Part shown: positions 16,694 to 24,529 of the stretch, one piece after another | Layout: each line of letters opens with the position of its first letter | Position numbering within the stretch: position 1 is the first letter of the stretch | From: Anderseniella sp039978075 | GTDB taxonomy: Bacteria; Pseudomonadota; Alphaproteobacteria; Rhizobiales; Aestuariivirgaceae | Assembly: GCA_039978075.1 (NCBI GenBank) | Contig: JBDWCA010000015.1 | Coordinates: forward strand, 62,001 to 126,000 | Direction: 5' to 3' | DNA: 64,000 bases | Position numbers and translations under genes: made by a program | The notes under the pieces: generated by a model | The model's input: the letters and a program-made list of their open reading frames with translations, nothing else | Database searches by the model: none | Told to the model about the DNA's origin: nothing

Positions 16694-16729
16694 AAAACCC
16701 GCTGAAGCGCACCGCGTCAGCGGGTTTTT
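16694..16729 (+). terminator. Rho-independent terminator of the PilZ gene
   Basis: AAAACCCGCTGA pairs with TCAGCGGGTTTT around an 11-nt loop and ends in a run of five T. It follows repeat copy 3 and is correctly oriented for the PilZ transcript. The remaining stretch to 16918 shows no gene; it should hold the promoter of the cysteine peptidase gene. Confidence 0.85.
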
Positions 16730-16918
16730 CGTGCCCTCACGGATGTCTTGGCAGCCTGCGTCTGCGCCGAAAACGCCGGCTGCGCATCCGTTAGCACCTG
16801 CTTCATGATTAACGAATTTCGCGCCGAACGATTCAAATCTGGCACATCTGTTTAGCTGAATCTCAAGTCCCGTCCGGTAGCTTCTGTCCAACAACAAAAA
16901 AGGATGGGGCGTTTGAAA

Positions 16919-17557
16919 ATGAGTAATCTAAAGGGGTTGGCCCTGTGCCTGGCGGTGATGGCCACAGCACTTCCGGCACATGCCTACAACCAGCAAAAGA
17001 CCGGTAATCTGACTGGGTCTTCAAACATTCATGCACCGGAGTTCGGTGTGACGTTGCCGCCGATCGGTTACGTCCAGTTCTGCGCCCGCTACAAGGCGGA
17101 ATGCCGCAATGTCGGCACCGACAAGATGCAGGCCGAACTGAACAACAAGACCTGGGCGCAACTTGTGGAGGTCAACAGTTTCGTCAATGACAAGATCGCT
17201 CCTGCGACAGACATGGACCTTTACGGCACCGTCGAGCGCTGGGACTACCCGTCAATCGCCGGCGACTGCGAAGATTACGTTCTCATGAAGAAACGCTATC
17301 TGGAAGGCCTCGGCTTCGCCCCTGAAGCACTGCTGATCACGGTGGTGTTCGATGAAAACGGTGATGGCCATGCTGTCTTGATGGTCCGCACTGATGGTGG
17401 TGATTTTGTTCTCGACAACCGCCGCCGCGCGGTCCTGCGCTGGTCGGAAACCGGATACGAGTACCTCAAGCGTCAATCCCAGACCAATCCGCGCATCTGG
17501 GTGTCGATGAACACGCGCTATGCCAAAGACAAGGACACGATTGCAGGAGCAAACTGA
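16919..17557 (+). CDS. transglutaminase-like cysteine peptidase (COG3672 type)
   Basis: 212 residues with a cleavable signal peptide (LKGLALCLAVMATALPAHA), so periplasmic. The papain/transglutaminase-like triad is visible: Cys in AGDCEDYVLMKKRYL, His in GDGHAVLMVRT and Asp in FVLDNRRRAV. The family (bacterial transglutaminase-like cysteine proteinases) includes LapG-like enzymes that trim surface adhesins. Here there is no adjacent LapD-like receptor, so the substrate is open. The second ATG (MSNLKG) is preferred because GGGG lies 9 nt upstream, while the first ATG directly abuts the AAGG. Confidence 0.88.
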   Translation: MSNLKGLALCLAVMATALPAHAYNQQKTGNLTGSSNIHAPEFGVTLPPIGYVQFCARYKAECRNVGTDKMQAELNNKTWAQLVEVNSFVNDKIAPATDMDLYGTVERWDYPSIAGDCEDYVLMKKRYLEGLGFAPEALLITVVFDENGDGHAVLMVRTDGGDFVLDNRRRAVLRWSETGYEYLKRQSQTNPRIWVSMNTRYAKDKDTIAGAN

Positions 17558-17678
17558 TCCAGAGCGGTAATTTTTCCGCAAACGCAGGTCCGCCCGCAAG
17601 GAAAATGACCTGAACGAAACGAACATACAGAACGGCCCGGTCGGCATCCCCTCCCCATCCCCCACCAACCGGGTCCCA

Positions 17679-17720
17679 GGGGCCAGCATCATTCCCACCT
17701 GATGCTGGCCCCGCTTTTTT
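17679..17720 (+). terminator. Rho-independent terminator
   Basis: A perfect 13-bp stem GGGGCCAGCATCA / TGATGCTGGCCCC with an 8-nt loop is followed by GC and six T. It lies 120 bp after the cysteine peptidase stop and before the end of the converging carbonic anhydrase gene. Confidence 0.9.
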
Positions 17721-17777
17721 GAGCGGTGTCATACCAAAGCAAGTGGTTATCGGCTCAGTTCGTGAATATCGCAGGCT

Positions 17778-18317
17778 TCAGTCTTCCACCAGTTTCAGCC
17801 CATTCTCGCCGGCATAGCGACGGACCTTGTCCACATAGGTCTGGGCTCCTGCGCGAAGAGCGGTTTCAGCCTTGGCGTCCAGTGATCTTACAATCCGCCC
17901 GGGCGCGCCCAGCACCATGGAATTGTCCTCGATGACCTTGCCTTCACCGATCAGGGCATGAGCGCCGACAATGCAGTTGCGGCCAATGACGGCACCGTTC
18001 ATGACGGTTGCACCCATGCCAATCAGCGAATTGTCGTGAACGGTGCACCCATGCAGCATGGCGAGATGGCCAACTGTGACCCCTCGCCCCAATGTCAACG
18101 GAAACCCCGGATCAGTGTGCAGGACGCAATTGTCCTGAATGTTGCTTTCCTGGCCGATGTCGATCAGTTCATTGTCGCCGCGAACAACGGCTCCGAACCA
18201 GACACTTGCAAGTTGCCTCAGACGCACTTTGCCTACGAGGGCAGCCGTTGGGGCAACGTAGTACGGATCAGATTGCGGCAGTTGCGGCCTGTGGCCTTCA
18301 AACTCATAAATGCTCAT
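17778..18317 (-). CDS. gamma-carbonic anhydrase family protein
   Basis: 179 residues, a single left-handed beta-helix of hexapeptide repeats. The zinc histidines of gamma-class carbonic anhydrases are present in NCVLHTDPGFPL and VTVGHLAMLHGC. VRGDNELIDIGQESNIQDN and SLIGMGATVMNGAVIG complete the signature. It would hydrate CO2 in the cytoplasm or act as a related hexapeptide enzyme; YrdA/CaiE-type relatives often lack activity. The start MSIYEFEGH is the first ATG. It is followed on the same strand by nothing close and preceded by a small membrane protein gene 29 nt away, so the two may be co-transcribed. Confidence 0.92.
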   Translation of the reverse strand: MSIYEFEGHRPQLPQSDPYYVAPTAALVGKVRLRQLASVWFGAVVRGDNELIDIGQESNIQDNCVLHTDPGFPLTLGRGVTVGHLAMLHGCTVHDNSLIGMGATVMNGAVIGRNCIVGAHALIGEGKVIEDNSMVLGAPGRIVRSLDAKAETALRAGAQTYVDKVRRYAGENGLKLVED

Positions 18318-18345
18318 GGAATGTGCGCGTTCGCCCTTTGCCGGA

Positions 18346-18669
18346 TTACGTCGTCAACAGAAAACCAAGACAGACAACTAGCACAATCCCGTTCATGAAA
18401 CACCATATGCCGGACAGGACGAGACCGGCCAGCATAGCCCACACATAGCGCCAGCCATTATCCATCATGCGCGCAGCGCTGCCTGCCAGTATCAACGGCG
18501 CCGCCACCATGACCGCCAGAACCCGCAGCGGCATCGAGATGGCTGGCCCGCCGTCCAGCAGGCTTGCGAATGACGGCCTCGTGTATCCCAGCCACAGCCA
18601 GCCCGAATGCACCAGCCCTGCTCCGGTCAATCCAAAGGCCATGATTGTCAAAAATGTATCATATGTCAT
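18346..18669 (-). CDS. small membrane protein, function unknown
   Basis: 107 residues with three hydrophobic segments: FLTIMAFGLTGAGLVHSGWLWLGY, MPLRVLAVMVAAPLILAGSA and YVWAMLAGLVLSGIWCFMNGIVLVVCLGFLL. It is an inner-membrane protein with no catalytic motif that I recognise. The ATG giving MTYDTF has GGGGA about 9 nt upstream; the longer frame adds eleven polar residues without support. The position 29 nt before the gamma-carbonic anhydrase suggests co-expression. Confidence 0.7.
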   Translation of the reverse strand: MTYDTFLTIMAFGLTGAGLVHSGWLWLGYTRPSFASLLDGGPAISMPLRVLAVMVAAPLILAGSAARMMDNGWRYVWAMLAGLVLSGIWCFMNGIVLVVCLGFLLTT

Positions 18670-18920
18670 CGTGGGACATCCCCAGTTGCGTTCATCCCGC
18701 ACTGAGAAGACCGAAAATCTGCCGTTTTTTCAGATAGTGACAGAATGTCCGGCACGTCTCATCGTGCTTGCACAGATGGCTTGCAACAGGCATACCAATT
18801 CAATGAACCGGAGCATGTTCTGCAAATGGGGAGCACCGGTTTCGCCAACAGAAAATACGCCAATGACCACTGGAATTCGATTTTGTTACAGTCAAGATCA
18901 ATACTGATCTGAAGGGCATC

Positions 18921-19661
18921 ATGAACCGGCACCGACGTAGCGCGTACAGCCACGGACCGCAGGAACGGTCAATCGGCAGGATGATGATTGTATTCATCGG
19001 TCTGGTTATCGTGACCGGCGGGTTCATTATCGCATGGCTGTTTCTGGCAGATCGCGATCTTCTGTTTGCAACCCCGCAACAGGTCGCCAACCCTGACGCA
19101 GCCCCAGTTCTGGCCCGCTATCGTTTCGACACCGCAGAACTGGTTGCACCGACCCGTCTCGTCACCAGGGTCAATCGGCGCACGCTCGGCAATATCGTAA
19201 AACTTGATTTGTTACTGCCGTGGCCGTACCAGCCGGGCAGCATTCCCCGGCTTCCGGAGACATCTCGGGAGTTCAATGACTGGATTATCCTGACCTTCGA
19301 AACCGCAACCAAGGATGAACTCACGCCGGTGGAACGCTATGGCGAAATTTATCCGGTCTATTTTGACGGAGAACCAGAACAGGTTGACGGCAATCTGTTG
19401 CGTTACAAGTTCAAGGAAACGTCGCCATACGCCGATTTGACATTGTTTGTAGCGACCGTGGAGGGCCGACATATCGTTCACCGCTGCGACCGCAAGCCAT
19501 CCGTTCTGGGCCCGATCCTGTGCGAACGCACCCTGTCGCTGGCCAACAACATGAAGCTCAGGGTCCGGTTTTCACGCAGTCACCTTGAAAACTGGGCGCA
19601 GATTGAGCGCAATGTCCGCCTTGCGCTGGCAAACATGTTCAGAACAATTCAGCCGGGTTAG
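18921..19661 (+). CDS. single-span membrane-anchored hypothetical protein
   Basis: 246 residues. A basic cytoplasmic N-terminus is followed by one strong membrane helix (MMIVFIGLVIVTGGFIIAWLFLA) and a ~200-residue periplasmic domain. The domain has VTRVNRRTLGNIVKLDLLLPWPY, FETATKDELTPVERYGEIYPVYF and two late cysteines (HRCDRKPSVLGPILCERTL) that could form a disulfide. The protein is recognisable as a conserved type, but I cannot assign a family or function. It stands alone; the converging DUF3126 gene ends 1 nt away. Confidence 0.72.
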   Translation: MNRHRRSAYSHGPQERSIGRMMIVFIGLVIVTGGFIIAWLFLADRDLLFATPQQVANPDAAPVLARYRFDTAELVAPTRLVTRVNRRTLGNIVKLDLLLPWPYQPGSIPRLPETSREFNDWIILTFETATKDELTPVERYGEIYPVYFDGEPEQVDGNLLRYKFKETSPYADLTLFVATVEGRHIVHRCDRKPSVLGPILCERTLSLANNMKLRVRFSRSHLENWAQIERNVRLALANMFRTIQPG

Positions 19662-19662
19662 A

Positions 19663-19875
19663 CTATTCCAGATCAAAATCCAGAATTGCCATCTGGAAAT
19701 TGTATGACAGGTCATCTGGATCTTCATCATCGCGGTAAATTACGCCAATGAATTCGTCTCCAATATAGACTTCGCCGGAATCGTCTTTCTGCGGCCGCTT
19801 TCGCACATGAACTGAAGACTGATCAAAGGTTTTCTGCAGGAACCGCGTCAGCTTTGAAATTTCGTCAGGTGTCAT
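19663..19875 (-). CDS. DUF3126-family small protein
   Basis: 70 residues: MTPDEISKLTRFLQKTFDQSSVHVRKRPQKDDSGEVYIGDEFIGVIYRDDEDPDDLSYNFQMAILDFDLE. This full-length alpha/beta protein is typical of the DUF3126 family, which is almost confined to alphaproteobacteria. Function is unknown. AGAGG sits 5 nt before the chosen ATG; the longer frame adds 15 residues without support. It lies downstream of cysE on the same strand, a common order in this group, with a 150-bp gap. Confidence 0.88.
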   Translation of the reverse strand: MTPDEISKLTRFLQKTFDQSSVHVRKRPQKDDSGEVYIGDEFIGVIYRDDEDPDDLSYNFQMAILDFDLE

Positions 19876-20027
19876 GTTGGCCTCTTGAAGCGTCATATAA
19901 AATGTCCACACCGGGAACACAGCAAATCAGAAAGCTGCTCGCAGGTGATGTCACGGTTTAACCGTGTTCGCACCTTCCGAACAACCCCCAACATGGAAGT
20001 CTGAGTGTTTTAGGGCAGCAAACGGCT

Positions 20028-20861
20028 CTAGGCAGACTTGTCAGTTTCGGTAACCGTGATGCTGTGGTCCATGCGACGTGCAGGCTCATCACACCCGGCA
20101 TAGCCGACCACTTTCGCCGGAACACCGGCAACGGTGCGGTTTGGCGGTACGTCATGCAACACAACAGACCCTGCTGCGACACGCGAGCAGTGTCCAATCT
20201 CGATGTTCCCCAGAATCGACGCGCCCGCCCCGATCAGGCAGCCATGGCGCACCTTGGGATGGCGATCACCATCGGCCTTGCCGGTGCCGCCCAGGGTCAC
20301 CGAATGCAGCAGGGAGACATTGTCCTCAACCACAGCCGTTGCGCCAATGACGATGGAATGAGCGTGGTCGATCATGATGCCACGACCAATCTGCGATGTA
20401 GGATGAAGATCGGTACCGAATATCATCGAAGACCGGCTTTGCAGATAGTATGCAAAATCCTTGCGGCCCAACTTGAACAGCCGGTGCGCCATCCGGTAGG
20501 TCTGCAGCGCCTGAAAGCCCTTGAAGTACAACAATGGCTCAATATAGCGGTCACATGCCGGATCACGGTCGAACACCGCCAACAGGTCTGCACGCGCTGC
20601 TGCCCCGATGTCCGGGTCTGCATCCAGCGCATCTTCAAACCCCTGCACGATAAGCTCAGCCCCGATATCAGCATTGCCGAGCCGCTGCGCCAGACGATGA
20701 CACAGTGCCTCTTCAAAACTTGACGGGTTCAAAACGGAAGTAAACAAAAAACCGCCTAGGCTTGTGTCGGCCCGGGTTGCCGCTTCGGCTTCTTCGCGAA
20801 TTCGGGTCCATACAGGATCAACCGTCGTCAGTTTTGCAGCTGCGGATTTCAAAGTTGGCAT
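20028..20861 (-). CDS. cysE: serine O-acetyltransferase
   Basis: 277 residues. It acetylates serine with acetyl-CoA as the first step of cysteine synthesis. The N-terminal helical domain (WTRIREEAEAATRADTSLGGFLFTSVLNPSSFEEALCHRLAQRLG) is typical of CysE. The hexapeptide beta-helix holds IGRGIMIDHAHSIVIGATAVVEDNVSLLHSVTLGGTGK, with the catalytic Asp-His pair. Here DHAHS replaces the more common DHATG/DHGTG. The C-terminus ending in ..DKSA is somewhat longer than the minimal family and lacks the usual terminal Ile, so binding to CysK may differ. GGAGG lies 9 nt before the ATG. Confidence 0.93.
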   Translation of the reverse strand: MPTLKSAAAKLTTVDPVWTRIREEAEAATRADTSLGGFLFTSVLNPSSFEEALCHRLAQRLGNADIGAELIVQGFEDALDADPDIGAAARADLLAVFDRDPACDRYIEPLLYFKGFQALQTYRMAHRLFKLGRKDFAYYLQSRSSMIFGTDLHPTSQIGRGIMIDHAHSIVIGATAVVEDNVSLLHSVTLGGTGKADGDRHPKVRHGCLIGAGASILGNIEIGHCSRVAAGSVVLHDVPPNRTVAGVPAKVVGYAGCDEPARRMDHSITVTETDKSA

Positions 20862-20941
20862 TTTTCCAAGCCTCCGGCTTCACCGTGTGCAGGCATTATA
20901 GCCAATCCGGTGTTAACGACACTATTTAGTACGCAAACGTG

Positions 20942-21823
20942 TCAACGCCAAGTCAGGTCAGCAAAAAAAGTCAGTAAAGCATCCGTGAAGACATCGTTGC
21001 GATCACCGGCAACCATGTGGCGCGCACCGGCTATATCGGCAAATTTGGCGTGCGGAACAGCGTCGACAAAGGCGTCGACTTCATCTTCACCGACCAACTC
21101 GCTTTCGCGGCCGCGCACCAGCAAAACCGGCATTCTCAACCGCCTGGCAGCCTGAAAACCATGCGCTTCGACCTCTTTCGCATGATGAGCAGCATCTGCC
21201 CGCGACGAGATGAACTTGGGGTCCCAGTGCCAGCGCAAGCGGCCGTCCTCGCCCTGCCTGAGGTTTTTCGACAGGCCGGAAAGGTCAGTTGGCCGTGGCC
21301 GGTGCGGAAGATAGGCCGATATGGCGTCCGCTGCCTCTTCGACACTGGCAAATCCCTCTTCGGAGTGCTCAGACATGAAACCAATGATGCGGCGAACCCC
21401 GTCGACTTTCATTTTTGGCGTAATATCCACCAGCACAAGGGCTGCAAACGTGGCCTCACCGGTCTCGCCGCCAGCTGCAAACAACCCTGCCAGTCCACCG
21501 AGAGACGCCCCGACAATAGCCGGTTTGAACCCGATCCGATCCCTGATCTGGGTCGCGACACACCCCATGTCACCGGCAAATGAGTTAAAATCATAGGCAG
21601 AACTTTCAACCCACTCGCTGTCACCATGCCCGCGCTGGTCCATGGTTACAGCGGTTATGCCCCGGGCCGCCAGCGCACGTGCGGTGCCACCCCACGAGTG
21701 TCTGGTCTGACCGCCGCCGTGGGCCAGAAGCACCAGACCGCGCGGGTTGTCGGCGGCATACAGATCCGCCACCAGCCGGTTACCTTCGGAGCCGGTAAAT
21801 TCAATCCGCAGTTCTGAAGTCAT
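20942..21823 (-). CDS. alpha/beta hydrolase
   Basis: 293 residues. The fold is clear: oxyanion segment LLAHGGGQTRHSWGGTA, nucleophile elbow IVGASLGGLAG (G-x-S-x-G), an acid near LLVRGRESELVGEDEVDAF and the catalytic His in IAGARHMVAGDRND. No signal peptide is present. The substrate is unknown; haloperoxidase/epoxide-hydrolase-like relatives are many. The ATG overlaps the stop of the upstream hydrolase by 4 nt (ATGA), so the two are translated together. Confidence 0.88.
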   Translation of the reverse strand: MTSELRIEFTGSEGNRLVADLYAADNPRGLVLLAHGGGQTRHSWGGTARALAARGITAVTMDQRGHGDSEWVESSAYDFNSFAGDMGCVATQIRDRIGFKPAIVGASLGGLAGLFAAGGETGEATFAALVLVDITPKMKVDGVRRIIGFMSEHSEEGFASVEEAADAISAYLPHRPRPTDLSGLSKNLRQGEDGRLRWHWDPKFISSRADAAHHAKEVEAHGFQAARRLRMPVLLVRGRESELVGEDEVDAFVDAVPHAKFADIAGARHMVAGDRNDVFTDALLTFFADLTWR

Positions 21824-22560
21824 GGCCGCCTGTCCAGAAAATCCAGTACCGATAGCTTGTAGGTCTTGTCACCGACCGCTTTCATGTGGTCCTTGCCTGC
21901 AAGTACAATGCCTTCGGCAAATGGAATGGCCTCCACCAGTGTGTTGACAGAGCCGGCAAGCTCGTCTTCATCGCCGGCCACAACCAGGGTCGGCACCTTG
22001 ATTTGCGCCAGTTCGTCCTCACTGATCAGGCTTCTTTGCGATGCCATGCAGGCAGCCAAAGCCTCAAGATCCGAACCCGTCTGCTCAGCAAAGGCCCTGA
22101 ACGCCCTGCCCTGTATGCCCCGCGCCTCCGCCAACGATGTTGCCTGAAGGGCGGCAACAATTTCTTCTGCCCCGATCACACCGCTGATCATGTTGCCGGC
22201 CAGACCGCCCAACACCAGCGACCGCACCTGGTCAGCGTGGTGAATGCCGAGCAATGCAGACAGACGCGCGCCCATGGAATACCCCATCACGTCCACTTTC
22301 TCGTGGCCGAGGTGCGCAATCAACCTGCTTGAATCGCGGGCCATTTCCGGAGACGTGTAGCGTACCGGCTCATGCGGCTTGTCACTCTTGCCGTGCCCGC
22401 GATTGTCAATTGCGATGACCTGCCGGCCGGCTTTGGCCAGAAGGTCGATCCAGCCGGTGGACTGCCAGTTGATCCGCACATTGGAAGCAAACCCGTGGAT
22501 CAGCAGAATTGGCTCACCTTCCCCGTGCACCTCATAGGAAATATTGACATTATCCGACAT
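21820..22560 (-). CDS. alpha/beta hydrolase
   Basis: About 246 residues. Segments: LLIHGFASNVRINWQSTGWIDLL, the elbow VMGYSMGARLSALLG, and the C-terminal VAGDEDELAGSVNTL and LAGKDHMKAVGDKTYK with the catalytic His. It is a second, diverged hydrolase in a two-gene operon with the gene to its left. The pair may act on related esters, but nothing in the sequence fixes the substrate. I start at MSDNVNISYEV, where family similarity begins; the frame extends 18 codons upstream and neither start has a strong ribosome-binding site. Confidence 0.85.
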   Translation of the reverse strand: MSDNVNISYEVHGEGEPILLIHGFASNVRINWQSTGWIDLLAKAGRQVIAIDNRGHGKSDKPHEPVRYTSPEMARDSSRLIAHLGHEKVDVMGYSMGARLSALLGIHHADQVRSLVLGGLAGNMISGVIGAEEIVAALQATSLAEARGIQGRAFRAFAEQTGSDLEALAACMASQRSLISEDELAQIKVPTLVVAGDEDELAGSVNTLVEAIPFAEGIVLAGKDHMKAVGDKTYKLSVLDFLDRRP

Positions 22561-22714
22561 GAAACTTGGCAAAGACTTCTGGCTCCGATTGGCGTTACGG
22601 GCTTGGCCCAGCACACCAAGTTATGCTATCGCCGCAGTAACAGCTATAACCAAACGCAGTTCCATCAACACAAGAAATTCAGTGAACCGCGTAAAACTGG
22701 AGGCAGGCAGAGAC

Positions 22715-22951
22715 ATGGCGAGCACCGGCACCCCGAAATTTCACAATGACATGGGCGTTTCCGTGATCGAGATCGGCGCACACGAATTTCAGTGCACCGG
22801 TGCCAGTGCTCCGTTCGATCATCCGCATGTGTTTCTGGACATGGGCACAGACGACGAGATTGTGTGCCCGTATTGCTCGACCCTGTTTCGTTATTCAAGC
22901 GCGCTGAAGGCCGGTGAAGCCATGCCGCCGGAAGCCGTTTTTCACGATTGA
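22715..22951 (+). CDS. CHCC-type zinc-finger protein
   Basis: 78 residues. The zinc site Cys-His-Cys-Cys is recognisable: FQCTGASAPFDHPHVFLDMG then IVCPYCSTLFRY. This is the zf-CHCC family, homologous to mitochondrial complex I subunit NDUFS6 and common as a small free-standing protein in alphaproteobacteria. A role in complex I assembly is plausible but inferred. The start is the ATG at MASTGTPK, preceded by GGAGG about 11 nt upstream. It is divergent from the hydrolase pair. Confidence 0.87.
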   Translation: MASTGTPKFHNDMGVSVIEIGAHEFQCTGASAPFDHPHVFLDMGTDDEIVCPYCSTLFRYSSALKAGEAMPPEAVFHD

Positions 22952-23060
22952 GCAGTTCCGGTTCTGGGTGACGTGAAACTGCGCACACAAATACAGCACA
23001 GGTTCCGGACCGGGGATGGGATCGCGACCTGGCTTAAACAACTGAAATTGCGGATTGCTG

Positions 23061-23102
23061 AAAAAGCAACGGCGGTGTTGGCCCCTCAACCAACACCGCC
23101 GT
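23061..23102 (-). terminator. Rho-independent terminator reading leftward
   Basis: A perfect 13-bp stem ACGGCGGTGTTGG / CCAACACCGCCGT has an 8-nt loop. On the minus strand it ends in TTGCTTTTT; on the plus strand there is no T-tract. No annotated minus-strand gene lies within 2.5 kb to the right, so it probably ends a short unannotated transcript starting between 23103 and 23286. The rest of the 22952-23286 gap shows no convincing gene; a 34-codon minus frame from a TTG at 23239 lacks a ribosome-binding site. Confidence 0.65.
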
Positions 23103-23286
23103 CATGCGTACTTCGCTTCTTTCGTCAGCGGGACTGCCCTTACCCCTCAGAAAGGACGATCAGCTCAGCGAAGTCGTCTCGAACATTTTTCAATGCTGGA
23201 CTGAACGCTGAAGTCAGTGTCTCATTACGGCCCGAAGAATACAATTTGAATTGAATTTTACAGTGAATGGTAAGTTAACGTTGACC

Positions 23287-23772
23287 ATGTCCAAGGCTCT
23301 GCAAATCCGCGACTACACAGACGAGAACGAAACAGACCTGATCCAGTTGGTCCGTGAGCTGCAAAATCATGAGGCAGATTATTATGACCGCATGATCCCG
23401 GCGGACGAAATCGCCGGTTGGTACATTGACGGCATCAAGAAAAACTGCAGGGAACACGATGGCCACATCCGCATCGCCTGGTTGAATGACACGCTGATTG
23501 GCTATTGCGCCACCATGACCACAGTACCCAACGAAGAGGGCGACGAAGTGCCGTTCAACTATGCCTATGTCAATGACCTGGTGATCGCGAAGTCGGCTCG
23601 TGGCCAGGGTGTCGGCAAGGCATTACTGCACGATGCAGAGGCGCTGGCACGGGCAGCGAACGCAAAATGGCTTCGCATAAACGTGCTGGCCAAAAACACC
23701 GTCGCACGCGATCTCTATGACCGATTTGGGTTTGAGGAACATGTAGTCACAATGGAGAAACCGCTGAAATGA
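23287..23772 (+). CDS. GNAT-family N-acetyltransferase
   Basis: About 161 residues. The acetyl-CoA-binding motif is YVNDLVIAKSARGQGVGKALLHDAEALARAANAKWLRINVLAKNTVARDLYDRFGFEEH, with the R/QxxGxG/A loop as ARGQGVGKAL. This is one complete GNAT domain. The acceptor is unknown. The start is uncertain: MSKALQIRD is chosen as the beginning of the domain, and a TTG 12 codons upstream is an alternative. The stop overlaps the next gene's ATG (ATGA), making it the first gene of an acetyltransferase-SDR-YcaQ operon. Confidence 0.87.
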   Translation: MSKALQIRDYTDENETDLIQLVRELQNHEADYYDRMIPADEIAGWYIDGIKKNCREHDGHIRIAWLNDTLIGYCATMTTVPNEEGDEVPFNYAYVNDLVIAKSARGQGVGKALLHDAEALARAANAKWLRINVLAKNTVARDLYDRFGFEEHVVTMEKPLK

Positions 23773-24527
23773 GAATGAAGAACAAGACAGTGATCGTCAC
23801 TGGTGGCGCCTCCGGATTTGGTGAAGGCATGATCCGACGGTTTGCCGAAGAAGGCGCAAACACTGTTATCGCCGATATCAATGATGATGCCGGCGAAGCT
23901 CTTGCCAGGGAGATTTCCGGCAAGGGGACACCCTGCGTCTATACCCACTGTGACGTGACTGACAGCGGCTACTTCCAGAACCTTGTCACCTCAACTGTTG
24001 ACCAGTTCAAAACCATTGATGTGATGATCAACAATGCCGGCATGCCGCAGACCAACCAGCCCATGCTGGATGTGGATGAAGATACGTTTCAACGCATCTT
24101 CGATGTCAATGTGAAGTCAATCTTCCTGGCAACCAGGGCAGTGGTGCCGGTCATGCGCGAACAGGGTTCAGGCTCGATCATCAACACTGCGTCCACTGCA
24201 GCCCTGCGTCCGCGTCCGGGGCTTGTCTGGTACAACGCATCCAAGGGTGCCGTGACCACCATGACCAAGGCCATGGCTGTTGAACTCGCACCTGACCAGA
24301 TACGCGTCAACGCACTGTGCCCGGTGGCCGGTGAAACCCCGATGCTGGGAGCATTCATGGGGGGCGAAATCACCAACGAAATGCGCTCCGCCTTCGTTTC
24401 CACGGTCCCCATGGGCAGGTTGTCCACCCCGCTGGATATGGCAAACGCAGCGTTGTTTTTTGCCTCCGATGAAAGCACCTTCATCACCGGCGTGTGTATG
24501 GAAGTCGACGGCGGACGTTGCATTTAG
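23769..24527 (+). CDS. short-chain dehydrogenase/reductase
   Basis: 252 residues. Classical SDR: NAD(P) motif VIVTGGASGFGEG, NNAG in MINNAGMPQ, catalytic Ser in NTASTAALRPRP and YxxxK in WYNASKGAVTT, and the C-terminal ITGVCMEVDGGRCI. Acidic Asp-Ile after beta-2 (VIADINDD) suggests NAD(H). The substrate is unknown; glucose/3-oxoacyl-type reductases have the same layout. It overlaps the GNAT gene by 4 nt, with GGAGAA upstream of the ATG; a second ATG two codons later is possible. Confidence 0.9.
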   Translation: MRMKNKTVIVTGGASGFGEGMIRRFAEEGANTVIADINDDAGEALAREISGKGTPCVYTHCDVTDSGYFQNLVTSTVDQFKTIDVMINNAGMPQTNQPMLDVDEDTFQRIFDVNVKSIFLATRAVVPVMREQGSGSIINTASTAALRPRPGLVWYNASKGAVTTMTKAMAVELAPDQIRVNALCPVAGETPMLGAFMGGEITNEMRSAFVSTVPMGRLSTPLDMANAALFFASDESTFITGVCMEVDGGRCI

Positions 24528-24529
24528 TT

